This document shows, piece after piece, positions 59,898 to 64,000 of a DNA stretch of 64,000 bases. The position numbers and the translations under genes are program-made. Under the pieces are notes generated by a model that was not told where the DNA came from, made no database searches, and was given only the letters and a program-made list of their open reading frames with translations. The first letter of the stretch is position 1, and the number at the start of each line of letters is the position of its first letter. Source of the DNA: Rahnella ecdela (GTDB lineage Bacteria > Pseudomonadota > Gammaproteobacteria > Enterobacterales > Enterobacteriaceae); NCBI RefSeq assembly GCF_019049625.1, contig NZ_JAFMOY010000131.1, forward strand, positions 186,001 through 250,000, in the 5' to 3' direction.

Positions 59898-59920
59898 GGC
59901 GCGCATCAAATTTGCGCGCC
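59898..59920 (+). other. Intercistronic hairpin after the binding-protein gene
   Basis: GGCGCGCA (59898-59905) pairs perfectly with TGCGCGCC (59913-59920) around a 7-nt loop. It lies 8 bp past the stop and is followed by a pyrimidine-rich stretch without a real T-run. Such structures often protect the upstream message and lower expression of the permease relative to the binding protein. Confidence 0.7.
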
Positions 59921-59965
59921 TCCCTTTCTCTTGCCTGATTTTTCTGCTAACCGAAGGGAAGTAAC

Positions 59966-61735
59966 ATGAATGCATTGCGCAGAAAGTGGCAAAGCCTGCC
60001 GCGCGGCATTGTGGTGTTGATAACGGCGCTGGTTATCTACATTCCATTGTCGTTCATCGTGATACAAAGTTTCCTCTCCGCCCCGTTCTTTTCCCCGTCA
60101 AAAGAATGGAGCCTCGAATCCTTTGGATTCATCTTTACCGATCCGGATTTCTACAAGGCGCTGAAAAGCGGCTTTATTCTGGCGTTCGGCCTGGTGGTAA
60201 TCGCCATCCCGCTCGGCGGTATTCTGGCGTTCCTGATGGTGCGCACGGATCTACCGGGCAGACGCGTGATTGAACCGCTGATCCTGGTGCCAATTTTCGT
60301 CTCGCCGATGGTATTAGGTTTTGGATATGTGGTGGCCGCCGGTCCGGTCGGGTTCTTCTCGCTCTGGGCGCAGGACATCATCGGATTTGTGCCGTGGAAT
60401 ATCTACGACATGTCGAGCATCGTGGTGATTGCCGGTCTGACGCACGTTCCGCATGCGTATCTTTATATCTCCTCAGCGCTGCGCAGCGTCGGGTCGGATG
60501 TTGAAGAAGCCGCGCGAACGGCTGGAGCCTCGCCGTTACAGGTGATGACTGCCGTCAGTTTGCCGATGGTGCGCCCGTCGATTCTCTACGCCACCGTTTT
60601 ACTGTTCTTCCTCGGGCTGGAAGTGTTTGGCCTGATGCTGGTGCTCGGTGACCCTGAAGGCAACATGGTGCTGGCGACCTATCTGTATCAGCTGACCAAC
60701 AAACTCGGGACGCCGTCATATCACCTGATGGCCGCCGTCGCCGTAGTACTGATTTGTATCACTATTCCGCTGGTGATGTTGCAGCGCCGCCTGATGCGCA
60801 CCGCAAACCGTTTCGTGACGGTGAAAGGTAAAGCCTCGCAGGCGCGTGCCTTGCCGCTCGGCAAATGGCGCTGGGTGGCCGGTGCTGTGGTGGCATTCTG
60901 GCTGACAGTAACCATTGGCGTACCGCTGGTTGGGGTGATGCTGCGTGCGTTTATCTCTAACTGGGGCGTCGGCGTGTCCATCTGGGATGAGCTGTCCCTC
61001 AACACTTTCCGCACTATCTGGGAACAGCCGAATCTGCTGCGCGCCATCGTCAACTCTATGGCGATTGGTGTGATCGGCGGCGCGCTGGCGGTGGCCTGTT
61101 ATCTGTTTATCGGCATCGCGATGCACCGTAAACCGGACGGCGTCACCCGTTTCCTCGATTACAGCGTACTGGTGCCGCGCGCGGTTCCGGGGCTGCTGGC
61201 CGGTCTGGCGTTCCTGTGGGTGTTCCTGTTCCTGCCGATGTGGCTCGATAACGCGCTCAAATCCGGCTGGCTTTCAGGTATGCCGTGGTCGCAGTGGCTG
61301 CGCGATAACCTGGTGGTCTGGCTGCGTTCGCTGCGCAGTACCATCTTCAGCGTCTGGCTGGCGTACACCGTGGTGTGGATGGCGTATGGTCTGCGGCTGA
61401 TTTCCTCGACGCTGTTACAGGTCGGGCCGGAGCTGGAAGAGGCGGCGCGCAGTACCGGCGCAACCCGCGGGCAGATCACCCGTCACGTCACCATCCCATT
61501 GTCGCGTTACGGCCTGATTGGCTCATGGCTGCTGATGTTCCTGATTTTCGAGCGCGAATATTCCACCGGTGTGTATCTTCTTTCGCCGGGCACGGAAACC
61601 ATCGGCTCGATGCTGGTTTCCCTGTGGGCGGCGGGCGCCATTGATATCGTGGCCGCGCTCTCCTTTATTAACATCCTGCTGGTGGTGTTAGGTCTGAGTA
61701 TTGCCCTTCGTTTTGGAGTGAAATTACATGATTGA
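59966..61735 (+). CDS. ABC transporter permease, fused two-domain (SfuB/FbpB type)
   Basis: This 589-residue inner-membrane protein has two halves of about six helices each, so one chain supplies both permease domains. The ATPase-coupling EAA loop occurs twice: EEAARTAGASPLQVMTAVSLPM (about 174-195) and EEAARSTGATRGQITRHVTIPL (about 491-512). GAAGGGAA precedes the ATG. The ATPase gene overlaps its end by 8 bp. Confidence 0.88.
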   Translation: MNALRRKWQSLPRGIVVLITALVIYIPLSFIVIQSFLSAPFFSPSKEWSLESFGFIFTDPDFYKALKSGFILAFGLVVIAIPLGGILAFLMVRTDLPGRRVIEPLILVPIFVSPMVLGFGYVVAAGPVGFFSLWAQDIIGFVPWNIYDMSSIVVIAGLTHVPHAYLYISSALRSVGSDVEEAARTAGASPLQVMTAVSLPMVRPSILYATVLLFFLGLEVFGLMLVLGDPEGNMVLATYLYQLTNKLGTPSYHLMAAVAVVLICITIPLVMLQRRLMRTANRFVTVKGKASQARALPLGKWRWVAGAVVAFWLTVTIGVPLVGVMLRAFISNWGVGVSIWDELSLNTFRTIWEQPNLLRAIVNSMAIGVIGGALAVACYLFIGIAMHRKPDGVTRFLDYSVLVPRAVPGLLAGLAFLWVFLFLPMWLDNALKSGWLSGMPWSQWLRDNLVVWLRSLRSTIFSVWLAYTVVWMAYGLRLISSTLLQVGPELEEAARSTGATRGQITRHVTIPLSRYGLIGSWLLMFLIFEREYSTGVYLLSPGTETIGSMLVSLWAAGAIDIVAALSFINILLVVLGLSIALRFGVKLHD

Positions 61736-62798
61736 ATTATCGGTCGACAATCTGCACTTAACTTACGGCGACAACCCGGTGTTAAAAGGCGTTTCGATGG
61801 ATCTGAAACGTGGCGAAGTGGTGTCATTACTCGGGCCTTCCGGCAGCGGGAAAACCACCTTACTGCGTGCGGTCGCCGGGCTGGAAAAACCGGTTAAAGG
61901 CACCATCGTCATCGGCAAAAACAAAGTTTACGACGGCACCCCGCGCAGTGAAATTCCGGCTGAAGAGCGCAATCTCGGGCTGGTGTTTCAGTCTTATGCC
62001 CTGTGGCCGCACAAAACCGTTTTCGAGAACGTGGCGTATCCGCTGAAATTGCGCAAAGTCTCCGCCGGTGAAATCACTCAGCGCGTGCAGGACGTACTGA
62101 ATCAGCTGGGGCTGGGGCATCTGGGCAAACGCCATCCCCATCAGCTTTCCGGTGGTCAGCAACAGCGTGTGGCGATTGGACGTGCGCTGGTTTATAACCC
62201 GCCGGTGATTCTGCTTGATGAGCCGCTGTCGAATCTCGATGCCAAACTGCGAGAAGAAGCCCGCGTGTTCCTGCGCGAGCTGATCATCAAACTCGGGCTG
62301 TCGGCGCTGATGGTGACGCACGACCAGAATGAAGCGATGGCGATTTCCGACCGCATTCTGCTGCTCAACAACGGTAAAATCGAGCAACAGGGCACGCCGC
62401 AGGAAATGTACGGCTCGCCGAAAACCTTATTTACCGCAGAATTTATGGGCAGCAACAACCGTCTGCACGGCAAAGTCACAGAAGTGCGAGACGGAAAAGC
62501 GCGCATCGAAGGCCGTGGCTGGGTGCTGTGGGGACAAGCGGGCGAAGGCGTGCAGATCGGGCAGGAAGGCACGGCGGTGATCCGCGTCGAGCGCGTGGTA
62601 CTGGCCGACGGGCCAGGCGAGAATCAGCTGGAATTACCGTTGCTGACCAGCATGTATCTCGGTGATCGCTGGGAATATCTGTTCCGCACTTCCGGCGATG
62701 ATTTTGTCATTCGCGCGTACGGCACCGATGTGCGCGATCCGCAGCATTGTCATCTGAAGTTACCAGAGCAGCATGTGTGGATTTTTCCTAAGCAGTAA
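61728..62798 (+). CDS. ABC transporter ATPase (AfuC/SfuC/PotA type)
   Basis: The 356 residues contain Walker A LGPSGSGKTTLL (about 36-47), Q-loop LVFQSYALWPHKT, signature LSGGQQQRVAIGRAL, Walker B VILLDEPLSNLDAKLRE and the switch His in VTHDQNEAMAISDRI. The C-terminal ~110 residues form a TOBE domain, usual in ATPases of solute importers. GGAG lies 8-9 bases before the ATG, inside the permease gene. Third and last gene of the importer. Confidence 0.9.
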   Translation: MIELSVDNLHLTYGDNPVLKGVSMDLKRGEVVSLLGPSGSGKTTLLRAVAGLEKPVKGTIVIGKNKVYDGTPRSEIPAEERNLGLVFQSYALWPHKTVFENVAYPLKLRKVSAGEITQRVQDVLNQLGLGHLGKRHPHQLSGGQQQRVAIGRALVYNPPVILLDEPLSNLDAKLREEARVFLRELIIKLGLSALMVTHDQNEAMAISDRILLLNNGKIEQQGTPQEMYGSPKTLFTAEFMGSNNRLHGKVTEVRDGKARIEGRGWVLWGQAGEGVQIGQEGTAVIRVERVVLADGPGENQLELPLLTSMYLGDRWEYLFRTSGDDFVIRAYGTDVRDPQHCHLKLPEQHVWIFPKQ

Positions 62799-62805
62799 CG
62801 GATCG

Positions 62806-62840
62806 CAGGGAGCGGTTTCGCGCCGCTCCCTGAAATATTT
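62806..62840 (+). terminator. Hairpin/terminator after the ABC operon
   Basis: CAGGGAGCGG (62806-62815) pairs perfectly with CCGCTCCCTG (62823-62832). The tail is AAATATTTCTG, so the T-run is weak. Confidence 0.65.
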
Positions 62841-62895
62841 CTGTCATTTCCCGCGCGTAAAATTCTGCTTCTTATTTAAATAATGCAGAATAATC

Positions 62896-63110
62896 ATGAA
62901 TTTAACCATCCGTTCACTTACTGGTAAAATGCCATTCAACAGATTGTTTCGATCTGCTTTCGTCCAACGTCCCCGGGGAATACTTTTTGGGGTAATTTGC
63001 GTTATCACCCTGTTTTCAGCTTTACAAATCTTCTCCACTGTGGTGCTCACCAACATCCTGCAGAGAGGCTGGAAAAAGCAGTCGCCCGTTTCGCCCTGAC
63101 GGCGGCGTAA
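62896..63110 (+). pseudogene. Chemoreceptor (MCP) gene reduced to its two ends
   Basis: From the ATG at 62896 an open frame of 67 codons encodes a basic N-terminus (MNLTIRSLTGKMPFNRLFRS) and one membrane helix (GILFGVICVITLFSALQIFSTVVL), the layout of the first helix of a methyl-accepting chemotaxis protein. After LTNILQR the frame turns to nonsense and stops at 63099. In the next frame, 63063-63110 reads ERLEKAVARFALTAA and stop, which resembles the extreme C-terminus of a chemoreceptor. The ~450-codon middle is missing and the ends join out of frame near 63058-63066. I infer an internal deletion through short repeats. The alternative is an unrelated small membrane protein. Confidence 0.6.
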
Positions 63111-63182
63111 TCGTTCAGGCTTGACAGAATGATCGTCGGCAGACAAATTGATGAGACACATCAGTGATATGGCGGCATTGGA
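63111..63182. other. Short gap before the GNAT gene
   Basis: About 70 bp with no recognisable element beyond a purine-rich GGCGGCATTGGA just before the next ATG. Confidence 0.4.
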
Positions 63183-63659
63183 ATGGACAGTATCGGACTT
63201 GAAATTGTTTCCCTTGCAGGGCAAACCGCGCATATCCCGGCGATTTCACAACTTCTTCATGAAGAATGGTCGGCGTTTGAACACTGGGCGGAACCGGCGC
63301 GGATCAGTCAGCGGTTACAGGCGCGTATCAGCGCCGGTCACCATGAGTTCACCCTGGTGGCGCTGGCGAATAAACAAGAGATTGCGGGCACCGCCAGTGT
63401 GATCCGTTATGAACTGGCCGATCGTGCGGATCGGGAATATTGGCTGGGCGAAGTCTTTACCTGTGTGCATATGCGCGGAAAAGGCATCGGCAGCGCTCTG
63501 GTGCGTGCCTGTGTGGAAAAAGCCCGCGCCGCTGGCATTGACGCACTGTGGCTGTATACGCCGGATCAGCAGGCATTGTATGCCCGTCTGGGCTGGCAGG
63601 AAGCCGAACAACGCGAACTGGTGGGGGAGCATGTCACGGTGATGATGCTGCCGCTGTGA
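63183..63659 (+). CDS. GNAT-family N-acetyltransferase
   Basis: This 158-residue protein carries the acetyl-CoA-binding motif A as VFTCVHMRGKGIGSALVRACVEKARAAGI (about residues 92-120; R/Q-x-x-G-x-G/A is seen as RGKGIG), followed by LWLYTPDQQALYARLGWQ, the motif B region. The acceptor substrate cannot be inferred. It lies alone between the chemoreceptor remnant and a convergent cupin gene. Confidence 0.85.
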   Translation: MDSIGLEIVSLAGQTAHIPAISQLLHEEWSAFEHWAEPARISQRLQARISAGHHEFTLVALANKQEIAGTASVIRYELADRADREYWLGEVFTCVHMRGKGIGSALVRACVEKARAAGIDALWLYTPDQQALYARLGWQEAEQRELVGEHVTVMMLPL

Positions 63660-63665
63660 TCGGTT

Positions 63666-64000
63666 TTACTCTTTATGCCACGCCAGCATGCTGCCTTCGG
63701 TGTGTCCGGTCACCGGATCCGTCGCGGGCAGCGGCACCGCATTGACGGCTTTAGTGCGTGCGGCCAGCTGCGGCAGCTCGTCATGACAGATATCAGCTTT
63801 CATCTGCGGTGGATACGCGCCGACCAGCATGAAATCCTCATCGGCGGAAATCTGTTTATGGCCGATCCCCGCCGGAAGTAAGATGACATCCCCGATTTTC
63901 ACCTCGAGAATTTTGCCGTGTTCACCGCCCAGTTGAAGTTTGGCGCTACCGGCATAAACGCCCAGCACTTCAGGCGTGTTGGAGTGAAAATGCGTAAAGG
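63666..64000 (-). CDS. Cupin-domain protein, 5' end beyond window
   Basis: The frame runs from the stop at 63666 to the window edge, about 111 residues; the start lies outside. Cupin motif 1 appears as HFHSNTPEVLGVYAG (H-x-H-x4-E-x5-G) and motif 2 as GDVILLPAGIGHK. These bind a metal in most cupins. The C-terminal part ends TEGSMLAWHKE. Function is unknown. It is convergent with the GNAT gene, 6 bp apart. Confidence 0.8.
   Translation of the reverse strand, partial: FTHFHSNTPEVLGVYAGSAKLQLGGEHGKILEVKIGDVILLPAGIGHKQISADEDFMLVGAYPPQMKADICHDELPQLAARTKAVNAVPLPATDPVTGHTEGSMLAWHKE

Noticed and set aside
62844-63233. 129-codon minus-strand open frame across the chemoreceptor remnant
   Set aside because: No recognisable domain, poor composition, and it overlaps a region better explained by chemoreceptor ends on the plus strand.

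Overview
The window is a stretch of enterobacterial chromosome (Enterobacterales). Gene content and order match the E. coli kdsB-to-serT region almost one for one, with intermediate protein divergence and roughly balanced base composition. The protein variants and the accessory genes suggest a Yersiniaceae-type genome of the Rahnella/Ewingella/Serratia group. That genus guess is inference; the order-level call is secure.

Region by region: 1-9679 holds the end of kdsB, then ycbJ, elyC, and the cmoM-mukF-mukE-mukB operon encoding the MukBEF condensin. 9680-19402 holds ldtD and mepK (cell-wall enzymes), gloC, aspC, an OmpF/OmpC-type porin, asnS and pncB. 19443-20855 is an MFS transporter inserted between pncB and pepN, which are neighbours in E. 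coli. 21266-28650 holds pepN and the full sulfonate-sulfur operon ssuEADCB (minus strand). 28651-39775 holds pyrD, zapC, an intergenic dyad repeat, ycbX, rlmKL, uup, the pqiABC lipid-transport operon and the small rmf gene. 39925-45865 holds fabA, lonH, matP, ompA, sulA and sxy. 45893-55926 holds yccS, yccF, helD, mgsA, yccT, yccU, hspQ, rlmI, acyP, tusE and yccA.

At 56187-56557 two nearly identical tRNA-Ser(UGA) genes lie in tandem, each with its own promoter and terminator. They mark the boundary between the conserved block and a variable tail. The tail (56630-64000) holds a divergent AraC-regulator/SDR pair, a three-gene ABC importer of the ferric/hexose-phosphate type, a chemoreceptor gene reduced to its two ends, a GNAT acetyltransferase and a cupin cut by the window edge.

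The sequence shows several regulatory sites: a perfect 20-bp LexA box at sulA, a perfect 18-bp FabR-type palindrome with an adjoining FadR-like site at fabA, a PurR-like box at pyrD, an OmpR-like box at the porin, and dyads at ssuE, pncB and ldtD. No phage, IS element, CRISPR array or recognisable defence locus is present. I did not find a wholly new system. The least ordinary items are the chemoreceptor deletion scar, the duplicated tRNA-Ser unit with a compensatory T-stem change, the NadR-like dyad at ldtD, and the MFS gene beside pncB.
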